Shown here in pieces: positions 11,233 through 25,400 of a DNA stretch of 64,000 nucleotides. The position numbers were made by a program, and so were the translations under genes. The stretch comes from Auanema rhodensis (lineage: Eukaryota; Nematoda; Chromadorea; Rhabditida; Rhabditidae): assembly GCA_964057225.1 (NCBI GenBank), contig OZ059897.1, positions 1,798,001-1,862,000 of the forward strand. The letters are read 5' to 3'. The notes below the pieces were generated by a model that was not told the DNA's origin, made no database searches, and saw nothing but the letters and a program-made list of their open reading frames with translations. Position 1 is the stretch's first letter. Each line of letters starts with the position of its first letter.

Positions 11233-13338
11233 TGTTATTCAACGAAAAAATTAATTCTTCAGGGTGAAAATCGAGGATATAAGTGTGAACCTATATCAGT
11301 TGATTACTCGGTGCATTTTTAAGTTAGCGCAAATCTGATAACACAGATCAACGCAGCTTAAAAATCCGCGTCGAATGCACTATACTACATTGAGAAAAGT
11401 TTATTACAAAAATTAGTTATGATCGTTTGAAAAAAAATGCATTAGTGTATGTTGAGTTCCCATGTACACTCAACATTGCTTCCAAAAACATTTTGACAAA
11501 AATTTTCCCGAACAATTTCTAAATAATTTCACAAAAAGTAGATGTTTTTAGATTCCTTTTTTCAAGACGAAGACGATGGACAATGTTATTCAACGAAAAA
11601 ATCATTTCTTCAGGGTGAAAATCGAGGATATAAGTGTGAACATATATCAGTTGATATCTCGGTGCATTTTTAAGCTAACTCAAATCTGATAACACAGATC
11701 GACGCAGCTTAAAAATCCGCATCGAATGCACTATACTACATTGAGAAACGCTCTATACAAAAATTAGTTATGATCGTTTGAAAAATAATGCATTAGTGTA
11801 TGTTGAGTTCCCATGTACACTCAACATTGCTTCCAAAAACATTGTGACAAAAATTTTCCCGAAAAATTTCTAAATAATTTCACAAAAAGTAGGAGTTTTT
11901 AGATTTCTTTTTTCAAGGCAAAGACAATGGACAATGTTATTCAACGAAAAAATTAATTCTTCAGGGTGAAAATCGAGGATATAAGTGTGAACCTATATCA
12001 GTTGATTACTCGGTGCATTTTTAAGCTAGCGCAAATCTGATAACACAGATCAACGCAGCTTAAAAATCCGCATCGAATGCACTATACTACATTGAGAAAC
12101 GCTCCATACAAAAATTAGTTATGATCGTTTGAAAAATAATGCATTAGTGTATGTTGAGTTCCCATGTACACTCAACATTGCTTCCAAAAACATTTTGACA
12201 AAAATTTTCCCGAAAAATTTCTGAATAATTTCACAAAAAGTAAATGTTTTTAGATTCCTTTTTTCAAGACGAATACGATGGACAATGTTATTCAACGAAA
12301 AAATTAATTCTTCAAGGTGAAAATCGAGGATATAAGTGTGAACTCATATAAGTTGATATCTCGGAGCATTTTTAAGCTAGCGCAAATCTGATAACACAGA
12401 TCGACGCAGCTTAAAAATCCGCATCGACTGCACTATACTACATTGAGAAAAGTTTATTACAAAAATTAGTTATGATCGTTTGAAAAAAAATGCATTAGTG
12501 TGTGTTGAGTTCCCATGTACACTTAACATTGCTTCCAAAAACATTGTGACAAAAATTTTCCCGAAAAATTTCTAAATAATTTCACAAAAAGTAGATGTTT
12601 TTAGATTTGTTTTTTCAAGGCAAAGACGATGGACAATGTTATTCAACGAAAAAATTAATTCTTCAGGGTGAAAATCGAGGATATAAGTGTGAACCTATAT
12701 CAGTTGATTACTCGGTGCATTTTTAAGTTAGCGCAAATCTGATAACACAGATCAACGCAGCTTAAAAATCCGCGTCGATTGCACTATACTACATTGAGAA
12801 ACGCTCTATACAAAATTTAGTTATGATCGTTTGAAAAATAATGCATTAGTGTATGTTGAGTTCCCATGTACACTCAACATTGCTTCCAAAAACATTTTGA
12901 CAAAAATTTTCCCGAACAATTTCTAAATAATTTCACAAAAAGTAGATGTTTTTAGATTCTTTTTTTCAAGACGAAGACGATGGACAATGTTATTCAACGA
13001 AAAAATCATTTCTTCAGGGTGAAAATCGAGGATATAAGTGTGAACATATATCAGTTGATATCTCGGTGCATTTTCAAGCTAACTCAAATCTGATAACACA
13101 GATCGACGCAGCTTAAAAATCCGCATCGAATGCACTATACTACATTGAGAAACGCTCTATACAAAATTTAGTTATGATCGTTTGAAAAATAATGCATTAG
13201 TGTATGTTGAGTTCCCATGTACACTCAACATTGCTTCCAAAAACATTGTGACAAAAATTTTCCCGAAAAATTTCTAAATAATTTCACAAAAAGTAAGAGT
13301 TTTTAGATTTCTTTTTTCAAGGCAAAGACAATGGACAA
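11233..13338. repeat. D-C-A-B tetramer-ordered segment (monomers 33-38)
   Basis: Six monomers in the order D, C, A, B, D, C follow the dimer duplication and lead into the 7-monomer HOR. The 1404-bp D-C-A-B period is the simple sub-order from which the 10-mer appears built. Monomer 33 is a D copy carrying a short B-type tract. Monomer 38 has tttcaagct in place of tttaagct at ~13073, a private change in the left dyad arm. Confidence 0.8.
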
Positions 13339-15795
13339 TGTTATTCAACGAAAAAATTAATTCTTCAGGGTGAAAATCGAGGATATAAGTGTGAACCTAT
13401 ATCAGTTGATTACTCGGTGCATTTTTAAGCTAGCGCAAATCTGATAACACAGATCAACGCAGCTTAAAAATCCGCATCGAATGCACTATACTACATTGAG
13501 AAACGCTCCATACAAAAATTAGTTATGATCGTTTGAAAAATAATGCATTAGTGTATGTTGAGTTCCCATGTACACTCAACATTGCTTCCAAAAACATTTT
13601 GACAAAAATTTTCCCGAAAAATTTCTAAATAATTTCACAAAAAGTAGATGTTTTTAGATTTCTTTTTTCAAGGCAAAGACGATGGACAATGTTATTCAAC
13701 GAAAAAATTAATTCTTCAGGGTGAAAATCGAGGATATAAGTGTGAACCTATATCAGATGATTACTCGGTGCATTTTTAAGTTAGCGCAAATCTGATAACA
13801 CAGATCAACGCAGCTTAAAAATCCGCTTCGAATGCACTATACTACATTGAGAAACGCTCTATACAAAATTTAGTTATGATCGTTTGAAAAATAATGCATT
13901 AGTGTATGTTGAGTTCCCATGTACACTCAACATTGCTTCCAAAAACATTTTGACAAAAATTTTCCCGAACAATTTCTAAATAATTTCACAAAAAGTAGAT
14001 GTTTTTAGATTCCTTTTTTCAAGACGAAGACGATGGACAATGTTATTCAACGAAAAAATCATTTCTTCAGGGTGAAAATCGAGGATATAAGTGTGAACAT
14101 ATATCAGTTGATATCTCGGTGCATTTTTAAGCTAACTCAAATCTGATAACACATATCGACGCAGCTTAAAAATCCGCATCGAATGCACTATACTACATTG
14201 AGAAACGCTCTATACAAAAATTAGTTATGATCGTTTGAAAAATAATGCATTAGTGTATGTTGAGTTCCCATGTACACTCAACATTGCTTCCAAAAACATT
14301 TTGACAAAAATTTTCCCGAAAAATTTCTAAATAATTTCACAAAAAGTAGATGTTTTTAGATTCCTTTTTTCAAGACGAAGACGATGGACAATGTTATTCA
14401 ACGAAAAAATCATTTCTTCAGGGTGAAAATCGAGGATATAAGTGTGATCATATATCAGTTGATATCTCGGTGCATTTTTAAGCTAACTCAAATCTGATAA
14501 CACATATCGACGCAGCTTAAAAATCCGCATCGAATGCACTATACTACATTGAGAAACGCTTTATACAAAAATTAGTTATGATCGTTTGAAAAATAATGCA
14601 TTAGTGTATGCTGAGTTCCCATGTACACTCAACATTGCTTCGAAAAACATTTTGACAAAAATTTTCCCGAAAAATTTCTGAATATTTTCGCAAAAAGTAA
14701 ATGTTTTTAGATTCCTTTTTTCAAGACTAAGACGATGGACAATGTTATTCAACGAAAAATATAATTCTTCAGGGTGAAAATCGAGGATATAAGTGTGAAC
14801 ATATATCAGTTGATATCTCGGTGCATTTTTAAGCTAACTCAAATCTGATAAGACAGATCAACGCAGCTTAAAAATCCGCATCGAATGCACTATACTACAT
14901 TGAGAAACGCTCCATACAAAAATTAGTTATGATCGTTTGAAAAATAATGCATTAGTGTATGTTGAGTTCCCATGTACACTCAACATTGCTTCCAAAAACA
15001 TTTTGACAAAAATTTTCCCGAAAAATTTCTAAATAATTTCACAAAAAGTAGATGTTTTAAGATTCCTTTTTTCAAGACGAATACGATGGACAATGTTTTT
15101 CAACGAAAAAATCATTTCTTCAGGGTGAAAATCGAGGATATAAGTGTGAACATATATCAGTTGATATCTCGGTGCATTTTTAAGCTAACTCAAATCTGAT
15201 AACACAGATCAACGCAGCTTAAAAATCCGCATCGAATGCACTATACTACATTGAGAAACGCTTTATACAAAAATTAGTTATGATCGTTTGAAAAATAATG
15301 CATTAGTGTATGCTGAGTTCCCATGTACACTCAACATTGCTTCGAAAAACATTTTGACAAAAATTTTCCCGAAAAATTTCTGAATAATTTCACAAAAAGT
15401 AAATGTTTTTAGATTCCTTTTTTCAAGGCGATGACGATGGACATTGTTATTCAACGAAAAATATAATTCTTCAGGGTGAAAATCGAGGATATAAGTGTGA
15501 ACCTATATCAGTTGATATCTCGGTGCATTTTTAAGCTAACTTAAATCTGATAACACAGATCGACGCAGCTTAAAAATCCGCATCGAGTGCACTATACTAC
15601 ATTGAGAAACGCTCTATGCAAAAATTACTTATGATCGTTTGAAAAATAATGCATTAGTGTATGTTGAGTTCCCATGTACACTCAACATTGCTTCCAAAAA
15701 CATTGTGACAAAAATTTTCCCGAAAAATTTCTAAATAATTTCACAAAAAGTAAGAGTTTTTAGATTTCTTTTTTCAAGGCAAAGACAATGGACAA
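13339..15795. repeat. 7-monomer HOR, first full copy (2457 bp)
   Basis: Monomers 39-45 run A, D'' (cagatgattact with gcttcg), C (catatcgacg), C'' (gtgatcatat, gctttat, atgctgag, gcttcgaaa), E (aaaatataattc, ataagacag), C-orf (tgtttttcaacg, atcaacg, gctttat), F (acattgttatt, aacttaaatc, gagtg, tatgcaaaaattactt). The same seven recur in full at 22465 and 24922. A 225-base chance reading frame spans the E/C-orf junction. Confidence 0.88.
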
Positions 15796-17550
15796 TGTTA
15801 TTCAACGAAAAAATTAATTCTTCAGGGTGAAAATCGAGGATATAAGTGTGAACCTATATCAGTTGATTACTCGGTGCATTTTTAAGCTAGCGCAAATCTG
15901 ATAACACAGATCAACGCAGCTTAAAAATCCGCATCGAATGCACTATACTACATTGAGAAACGCTCCATACAAAAATTAGTTATGATCGTTTGAAAAATAA
16001 TGCATTAGTGTATGTTGAGTTCCCATGTACACTCAACATTGCTTCCAAAAACATTTTGACAAAAATTTTCCCGAAAAATTTCTAAATAATTTCACAAAAA
16101 GTAGATGTTTTTAGATTTCTTTTTTCAAGGCAAAGACGATGGACAATGTTATTCAACGAAAAAATTAATTCTTCAGGGTGAAAATCGAGGATATAAGTGT
16201 GAACCTATATCAGATGATTACTCGGTGCATTTTTAAGTTAGCGCAAATCTGATAACACAGATCAACGCAGCTTAAAAATCCGCTTCGAATGCACTATACT
16301 ACATTGAGAAACGCTCTATACAAAATTTAGTTATGATCGTTTGAAAAATAATGCATTAGTGTATGTTGAGTTCCCATGTACACTCAACATTGCTTCCAAA
16401 AACATTTTGACAAAAATTTTCCCGAACAATTTCTAAATAATTTCACAAAAAGTAGATGTTTTTAGATTCCTTTTTTCAAGACGAAGACGATGGAAAATGT
16501 TATTCAACGAAAAAATCATTTCTTCAGGGTGAAAATCGAGGATATAAGTGTGAACATATATCAGTTGATATCTCGGTGCATTTTTAAGCTAACTCAAATC
16601 TGATAACACATATCGACGCAGCTTAAAAATCCGCATCGAATGCACTATACTACATTGAGAAACGCTCTATACAAAAATTAGTTATGATCGTTTGAAAAAT
16701 AATGCATTAGTGTATGTTGAGTTCCCATGTACACTCAACATTGCTTCCAAAAACATTTTGACAAAAATTTTCCCGAAAAATTTCTAAATAATTTCACAAA
16801 AAGTAGATGTTTTAAGATTCCTTTTTTCAAGACGAATACGATGGACAATGTTTTTCAACGAAAAAATCATTTCTTCAGGGTGAAAATCGAGGATATAAGT
16901 GTGAACATATATCAGTTGATATCTCGGTGCATTTTTAAGCTAACTCAAATCTGATAACACAGATCAACGCAGCTTAAAAATCCGCATCGAATGCACTATA
17001 CTACATTGAGAAACGCTTTATACAAAAATTAGTTATGATCGTTTGAAAAATAATGCATTAGTGTATGCTGAGTTCCCATGTACACTCAACATTGCTTCGA
17101 AAAACATTTTGACAAAAATTTTCCCGAAAAATTTCTGAATAATTTCACAAAAAGTAAATGTTTTTAGATTCCTTTTTTCAAGGCGATGACGATGGACATT
17201 GTTATTCAACGAAAAATATAATTCTTCAGGGTGAAAATCGAGGATATAAGTGTGAACCTATATCAGTTGATATCTCGGTGCATTTTTAAGCTAACTTAAA
17301 TCTGATAACACAGATCGACGCAGCTTAAAAATCCGCATCGAGTGCACTATACTACATTGAGAAACGCTCTATGCAAAAATTACTTATGATCGTTTGAAAA
17401 ATAATGCATTAGTGTATGTTGAGTTCCCATGTACACTCAACATTGCTTCCAAAAACATTGTGACAAAAATTTTCCCGAAAAATTTCTAAATAATTTCACA
17501 AAAAGTAAGAGTTTTTAGATTTCTTTTTTCAAGGCAAAGACAATGGACAA
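15796..17550. repeat. 7-monomer HOR, 5-monomer deletion form (1755 bp)
   Basis: Monomers 46-50 are A, D'', C, C-orf, F: the C'' and E copies are missing. Monomer 48 starts as the catatcgacg C copy and ends with the E-type tail (gatgttttaag at ~16808, gacgaatacg), so the exchange lies inside one monomer and removes exactly 702 bases. A private base change (ggaaaatg for ggacaatg, ~16494) marks this copy. Confidence 0.85.
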
Positions 17551-18603
17551 TGTTATTCAACGAAAAAATTAATTCTTCAGGGTGAAAATCGAGGATATAA
17601 GTGTGAACCTATATCAGTTGATTACTCGGTGCATTTTTAAGCTAGCGCAAATCTGATAACACAGATCAACGCAGCTTAAAAATCCGCATCGAATGCACTA
17701 TACTACATTGAGAAACGCTCCATACAAAAATTAGTTATGATCGTTTGAAAAATAATGCATTAGTGTATGTTGAGTTCCCATGTACACTCAACATTGCTTC
17801 CAAAAACATTTTGACAAAAATTTTCCCGAAAAATTTCTAAATAATTTCACAAAAAGTAGATGTTTTAAGATTCCTTTTTTCAAGACGAATACGATGGACA
17901 ATGTTTTTCAACGAAAAAATCATTTCTTCAGGGTGAAAATCGAGGATATAAGTGTGAACATATATCAGTTGATATCTCGGTGCATTTTTAAGCTAACTCA
18001 AATCTGATAACACAGATCAACGCAGCTTAAAAATCCGCATCGAATGCACTATACTACATTGAGAAACGCTTTATACAAAAATTAGTTATGATCGTTTGAA
18101 AAATAATGCATTAGTGTATGCTGAGTTCCCATGTACACTCAACATTGCTTCGAAAAACATTTTGACAAAAATTTTCCCGAAAAATTTCTGAATAATTTCA
18201 CAAAAAGTAAATGTTTTTAGATTCCTTTTTTCAAGGCGATGACGATGGACATTGTTATTCAACGAAAAATATAATTCTTCAGGGTGAAAATCGAGGATAT
18301 AAGTGTGAACCTATATCAGTTGATATCTCGGTGCATTTTTAAGCTAACTTAAATCTGATAACACAGATCGACGCAGCTTAAAAATCCGCATCGAGTGCAC
18401 TATACTACATTGAGAAACGCTCTATGCAAAAATTACTTATGATCGTTTGAAAAATAATGCATTAGTGTATGTTGAGTTCCCATGTACACTCAACATTGCT
18501 TCCAAAAACATTGTGACAAAAATTTTCCCGAAAAATTTCTAAATAATTTCACAAAAAGTAAGAGTTTTTAGATTTCTTTTTTCAAGGCAAAGACAATGGA
18601 CAA
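17551..18603. repeat. 7-monomer HOR, 3-monomer deletion form (1053 bp)
   Basis: Monomers 51-53 are A, C-orf, F. Monomer 51 begins as A (gattact, GCTAGC, gctccat) and ends with the E-type tail (gatgttttaag at ~17861). Four monomers (D'', C, C'', E) are missing in register. This is the shortest form of the unit in the window. Confidence 0.85.
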
Positions 18604-20358
18604 TGTTATTCAACGAAAAAATTAATTCTTCAGGGTGAAAATCGAGGATATAAGTGTGAACCTATATCAGTTGATTACTCGGTGCATTTTTAAGCTAGCG
18701 CAAATCTGATAACACAGATCAACGCAGCTTAAAAATCCGCATCGAATGCACTATACTACATTGAGAAACGCTCCATACAAAAATTAGTTATGATCGTTTG
18801 AAAAATAATGCATTAGTGTATGTTGAGTTCCCATGTACACTCAACATTGCTTCCAAAAACATTTTGACAAAAATTTTCCCGAAAAATTTCTAAATAATTT
18901 CACAAAAAGTAGATGTTTTTAGATTTCTTTTTTCAAGGCAAAGACGATGGACAATGTTATTCAACGAAAAAATTAATTCTTCAGGGTGAAAATCGAGGAT
19001 ATAAGTGTGAACCTATATCAGATGATTACTCGGTGCATTTTTAAGTTAGCGCAAATCTGATAACACAGATCAACGCAGCTTAAAAATCCGCTTCGAATGC
19101 ACTATACTACATTGAGAAACGCTCTATACAAAATTTAGTTATGATCGTTTGAAAAATAATGCATTAGTGTATGTTGAGTTCCCATGTACACTCAACATTG
19201 CTTCCAAAAACATTTTGACAAAAATTTTCCCGAACAATTTCTAAATAATTTCACAAAAAGTAGATGTTTTTAGATTCCTTTTTTCAAGACGAAGACGATG
19301 GACAATGTTATTCAACGAAAAAATCATTTCTTCAGGGTGAAAATCGAGGATATAAGTGTGAACATATATCAGTTGATATCTCGGTGCATTTTTAAGCTAA
19401 CTCAAATCTGATAACACATATCGACGCAGCTTAAAAATCCGCATCGAATGCACTATACTACATTGAGAAACGCTCCATACAAAAATTAGTTATGATCGTT
19501 TGAAAAATAATGCATTAGTGTATGTTGAGTTCCCATGTACACTCAACATTGCTTCCAAAAACATTTTGACAAAAATTTTCCCGAAAAATTTCTAAATAAT
19601 TTCACAAAAAGTAGATGTTTTTAGATTTCTTTTTTCAAGGCAAAGACGATGGACAATGTTATTCAACGAAAAAATTAATTCTTCAGGGTGAAAATCGAGG
19701 ATATAAGTGTGAACCTATATCAGATGATTACTCGGTGCATTTTTAAGTTAGCGCAAATCTGATAACACAGATCAACGCAGCTTAAAAATCCGCTTCGAAT
19801 GCACTATACTACATTGAGAAACGCTCTATACAAAAATTAGTTATGATCGTTTGAAAAATAATGCATTAGTGTATGTTGAGTTCCCATGTACACTCAACAT
19901 TGCTTCGAAAAACATTTTGACAAAAATTTTCCCGAAAAATTTCTGAATATTTTCGCAAAAAGTAAATGTTTTTAGATTCCTTTTTTCAAGACGAAGACGA
20001 TGGACAATGTTATTCAACGAAAAATATAATTCTTCAGGGTGAAAATCGAGGATATAAGTGTGAACATATATCAGTTGATATCTCGGTGCATTTTTAAGCT
20101 AACTCAAATCTGATAAGACAGATCAACGCAGCTTAAAAATCCGCATCGAATGCACTATACTACATTGAGAAACGATCCATACAAAAATTAGTTATGATCG
20201 TTTGAAAAATAATGCATTAGTGTATGTTGAGTTCCCATGTACACTCAACATTGCTTCCAAAAACATTTTGACAAAAATTTTCCCGAAAAATTTCTGAATA
20301 ATTTCACAAAAAGTAGATGTTTTTAGATTTCTTTTTTCAAGGCAAAGACGATGGACAA
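18604..20358. repeat. 7-monomer HOR, scrambled 5-monomer form
   Basis: Monomers 54-58 are A, D'', C with an A-type tail, D'' with a C''-type tail, then E with an A-type tail. Monomer 56 changes at gctccat (~19473). Monomer 57 changes between gctctatac and gcttcgaaa (~19905), and carries tttcgcaaaaag. Monomer 58 has gatccat (~20174) and ends with aaggcaaagacg. This is the most mosaic copy of the block. Confidence 0.78.
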
Positions 20359-22464
20359 TGTTATTCAACGAAAAAATTAATTCTTCAGGGTGAAAATCGA
20401 GGATATAAGTGTGAACCTATATCAGATGATTACTCGGTGCATTTTTAAGTTAGCGCAAATCTGATAACACAGATCAACGCAGCTTAAAAATCCGCTTCGA
20501 ATGCACTATACTACATTGAGAAACGCTCTATACAAAATTTAGTTATGATCGTTTGAAAAATAATGCATTAGTGTATGTTGAGTTCCCATGTACACTCAAC
20601 ATTGCTTCCAAAAACATTTTGACAAAAATTTTCCCGAACAATTTCTAAATAATTTCACAAAAAGTAGATGTTTTTAGATTCCTTTTTTCAAGACGAAGAC
20701 GATGGACAATGTTATTCAACGAAAAAATCATTTCTTCAGGGTGAAAATCGAGGATATAAGTGTGAACATATATCAGTTGATATCTCGGTGCATTTTTAAG
20801 CTAACTCAAATCTGATAACACATATCGACGCAGCTTAAAAATCCGCATCGAATGCACTATACTACATTGAGAAACGCTCTATACAAAAATTAGTTATGAT
20901 CGTTTGAAAAATAATGCATTAGTGTATGTTGAGTTCCCATGTACACTCAACATTGCTTCCAAAAACATTTTGACAAAAATTTTCCCGAAAAATTTCTAAA
21001 TAATTTCACAAAAAGTAGATGTTTTTAGATTCCTTTTTTCAAGACGAAGACGATGGACAATGTTATTCAACGAAAAAATCATTTCTTCAGGGTGAAAATC
21101 GAGGATATAAGTGTGATCATATATCAGTTGATATCTCGGTGCATTTTTAAGCTAACTCAAATCTGATAACACATATCGACGCAGCTTAAAAATCCGCATC
21201 GAATGCACTATACTACATTGAGAAACGCTTTATACAAAAATTAGTTATGATCGTTTGAAAAATAATGCATTAGTGTATGCTGAGTTCCCATGTACACTCA
21301 ACATTGCTTCGAAAAACATTTTGACAAAAATTTTCCCGAAAAATTTCTGAATATTTTCGCAAAAAGTAAATGTTTTTAGATTCCTTTTTTCAAGACTAAG
21401 ACGATGGACAATGTTATTCAACGAAAAATATAATTCTTCAGGGTGAAAATCGAGGATATAAGTGTGAACATATATCAGTTGATATCTCGGTGCATTTTTA
21501 AGCTAACTCAAATCTGATAAGACAGATCAACGCAGCTTAAAAATCCGCATCGAATGCACTATACTACATTGAGAAACGCTCCATACAAAAATTAGTTATG
21601 ATCGTTTGAAAAATAATGCATTAGTGTATGTTGAGTTCCCATGTACACTCAACATTGCTTCCAAAAACATTTTGACAAAAATTTTCCCGAAAAATTTCTA
21701 AATAATTTCACAAAAAGTAGATGTTTTAAGATTCCTTTTTTCAAGACGAATACGATGGACAATGTTTTTCAACGAAAAAATCATTTCTTCAGGGTGAAAA
21801 TCGAGGATATAAGTGTGAACATATATCAGTTGATATCTCGGTGCATTTTTAAGCTAACTCAAATCTGATAACACAGATCAACGCAGCTTAAAAATCCGCA
21901 TCGAATGCACTATACTACATTGAGAAACGCTTTATACAAAAATTAGTTATGATCGTTTGAAAAATAATGCATTAGTGTATGCTGAGTTCCCATGTACACT
22001 CAACATTGCTTCGAAAAACATTTTGACAAAAATTTTCCCGAAAAATTTCTGAATAATTTCACAAAAAGTAAATGTTTTTAGATTCCTTTTTTCAAGGCGA
22101 TGACGATGGACATTGTTATTCAACGAAAAATATAATTCTTCAGGGTGAAAATCGAGGATATAAGTGTGAACCTATATCAGTTGATATCTCGGTGCATTTT
22201 TAAGCTAACTTAAATCTGATAACACAGATCGACGCAGCTTAAAAATCCGCATCGAGTGCACTATACTACATTGAGAAACGCTCTATGCAAAAATTACTCA
22301 TGATCGTTTGAAAAATAATGCATTAGTGTATGTTGAGTTCCCATGTACACTCAACATTGCTTCCAAAAACATTGTGACAAAAATTTTCCCGAAAAATTTC
22401 TAAATAATTTCACAAAAAGTAAGAGTTTTTAGATTTCTTTTTTCAAGGCAAAGACAATGGACAA
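20359..22464. repeat. 7-monomer HOR, 6-monomer form lacking A (2106 bp)
   Basis: Monomers 59-64 are D'', C, C'', E, C-orf, F. The A copy is absent because the previous E monomer (58) ends with an A-type tail and runs straight into D''. Monomer 61 carries gtgatcatat, monomer 62 ataagacag and monomer 64 acttaaatc. Monomer 64 has a private ttactcatg for ttacttatg at ~22299. Confidence 0.82.
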
Positions 22465-25400
22465 TGTTATTCAACGAAAAAATTAATTCTTCAGGGTGAA
22501 AATCGAGGATATAAGTGTGAACCTATATCAGTTGATTACTCGGTGCATTTTTAAGCTAGCGCAAATCTGATAACACAGATCAACGCAGCTTAAAAATCCG
22601 CATCGAATGCACTATACTACATTGAGAAACGCTCCATACAAAAATTAGTTATGATCGTTTGAAAAATAATGCATTAGTGTATGTTGAGTTCCCATGTACA
22701 CTCAACATTGCTTCCAAAAACATTTTGACAAAAATTTTCCCGAAAAATTTCTAAATAATTTCACAAAAAGTAGATGTTTTTAGATTTCTTTTTTCAAGGC
22801 AAAGACGATGGACAATGTTATTCAACGAAAAAATTAATTCTTCAGGGTGAAAATCGAGGATATAAGTGTGAACCTATATCAGATGATTACTCGGTGCATT
22901 TTTAAGTTAGCGCAAATCTGATAACACAGATCAACGCAGCTTAAAAATCCGCTTCGAATGCACTATACTACATTGAAAAACGCTCTATACAAAATTTAGT
23001 TATGATCGTTTGAAAAATAATGCATTAGTGTATGTTGAGTTCCCATGTACACTCAACATTGCTTCCAAAAACATTTTGACAAAAATTTTCCCGAACAATT
23101 TCTAAATAATTTCACAAAAAGTAGATGTTTTTAGATTCCTTTTTTCAAGACGAAGACGATGGACAATGTTATTCAACGAAAAAATCATTTCTTCAGGGTG
23201 AAAATCGAGGATATAAGTGTGAACATATATCAGTTGATATCTCGGTGCATTTTTAAGCTAACTCAAATCTGATAACACATATCGACGCAGCTTAAAAATC
23301 CGCATCGAATGCACTATACTACATTGAGAAACGCTCTATACAAAAATTAGTTATGATCGTTTGAAAAATAATGCATTAGTGTATGTTGAGTTCCCATGTA
23401 CACTCAACATTGCTTCCAAAAACATTTTGACAAAAATTTTCCCGAAAAATTTCTAAATAATTTCACAAAAAGTAGATGTTTTTAGATTCCTTTTTTCAAG
23501 ACGAAGACGATGGACAATGTTATTCAACGAAAAAATCATTTCTTCAGGGTGAAAATCGAGGATATAAGTGTGATCATATATCAGTTGATATCTCGGTGCA
23601 TTTTTAAGCTAACTCAAATCTGATAACACATATCGACGCAGCTTAAAAATCCGCATCGAATGCACTATACTACATTGAGAAACGCTTTATACAAAAATTA
23701 GTTATGATCGTTTGAAAAATAATGCATTAGTGTATGCTGAGTTCCCATGTACACTCAACATTGCTTCGAAAAACATTTTGACAAAAATTTTCCCGAAAAA
23801 TTTCTGAATATTTTCGCAAAAAGTAAATGTTTTTAGATTCCTTTTTTCAAGACTAAGACGATGGACAATGTTATTCAACGAAAAATATAATTCTTCAGGG
23901 TGAAAATCGAGGATATAAGTGTGAACATATATCAGTTGATATCTCGGTGCATTTTTAAGCTAACTCAAATCTGATAAGACAGATCAACGCAGCTTAAAAA
24001 TCCGCATCGAATGCACTATACTACATTGAGAAACGCTCCATACAAAAATTAGTTATGATCGTTTGAAAAATAATGCATTAGTGTATGTTGAGTTCCCATG
24101 TACACTCAACATTGCTTCCAAAAACATTTTGACAAAAATTTTCCCGAAAAATTTCTAAATAATTTCACAAAAAGTAGATGTTTTAAGATTCCTTTTTTCA
24201 AGACGAATACGATGGACAATGTTTTTCAACGAAAAAATCATTTCTTCAGGGTGAAAATCGAGGATATAAGTGTGAACATATATCAGTTGATATCTCGGTG
24301 CATTTTTAAGCTAACTCAAATCTGATAACACAGATCAACGCAGCTTAAAAATCCGCATCGAATGCACTATACTACATTGAGAAACGCTTTATACAAAAAT
24401 TAGTTATGATCGTTTGAAAAATAATGCATTAGTGTATGCTGAGTTCCCATGTACACTCAACATTGCTTCGAAAAACATTTTGACAAAAATTTTCCCGAAA
24501 AATTTCTGAATAATTTCACAAAAAGTAAATGTTTTTAGATTCCTTTTTTCAAGGCGATGACGATGGACATTGTTATTCAACGAAAAATATAATTCTTCAG
24601 GGTGAAAATCGAGGATATAAGTGTGAACCTATATCAGTTGATATCTCGGTGCATTTTTAAGCTAACTTAAATCTGATAACACAGATCGACGCAGCTTAAA
24701 AATCCGCATCGAGTGCACTATACTACATTGAGAAACGCTCTATACAAAAATTAGTTATGATCGTTTGAAAAATAATGCATTAGTGTGTGTTGAGTTCCCA
24801 TGTACAATTAACATTGCTTCCAAAAACATTGTGACAAAAATTTTCCCGAAAAATTTCTAAATAATTTCACAAAAAGTAAGAGTTTTTAGATTTCTTTTTT
24901 CAAGGCAAAGACAATGGACAATGTTATTCAACGAAAAAATTAATTCTTCAGGGTGAAAATCGAGGATATAAGTGTGAACCTATATCAGTTGATTACTCGG
25001 TGCATTTTTAAGCTAGCGCAAATCTGATAACACAGATCAACGCAGCTTAAAAATCCGCATCGAATGCACTATACTACATTGAGAAACGCTCCATACAAAA
25101 ATTAGTTATGATCGTTTGAAAAATAATGCATTAGTGTATGTTGAGTTCCCATGTACACTCAACATTGCTTCCAAAAACATTTTGACAAAAATTTTCCCGA
25201 AAAATTTCTAAATAATTTCACAAAAAGTAGATGTTTTTAGATTTCTTTTTTCAAGGCAAAGACGATGGACAATGTTATTCAACGAAAAAATTAATTCTTC
25301 AGGGTGAAAATCGAGGATATAAGTGTGAACCTATATCAGATGATTACTCGGTGCATTTTTAAGTTAGCGCAAATCTGATAACACAGATCAACGCAGCTTA

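Noticed and set aside
14972-15199. 75-residue frame (and identical copies at 16727, 17780, 21641, 24098, 26555) as a gene
   Set aside because: It lies wholly in satellite sequence, crosses a monomer boundary, and exists only where one substitution removes a stop. Related copies are closed by TAG or TAA. No recognisable domain or upstream signal.
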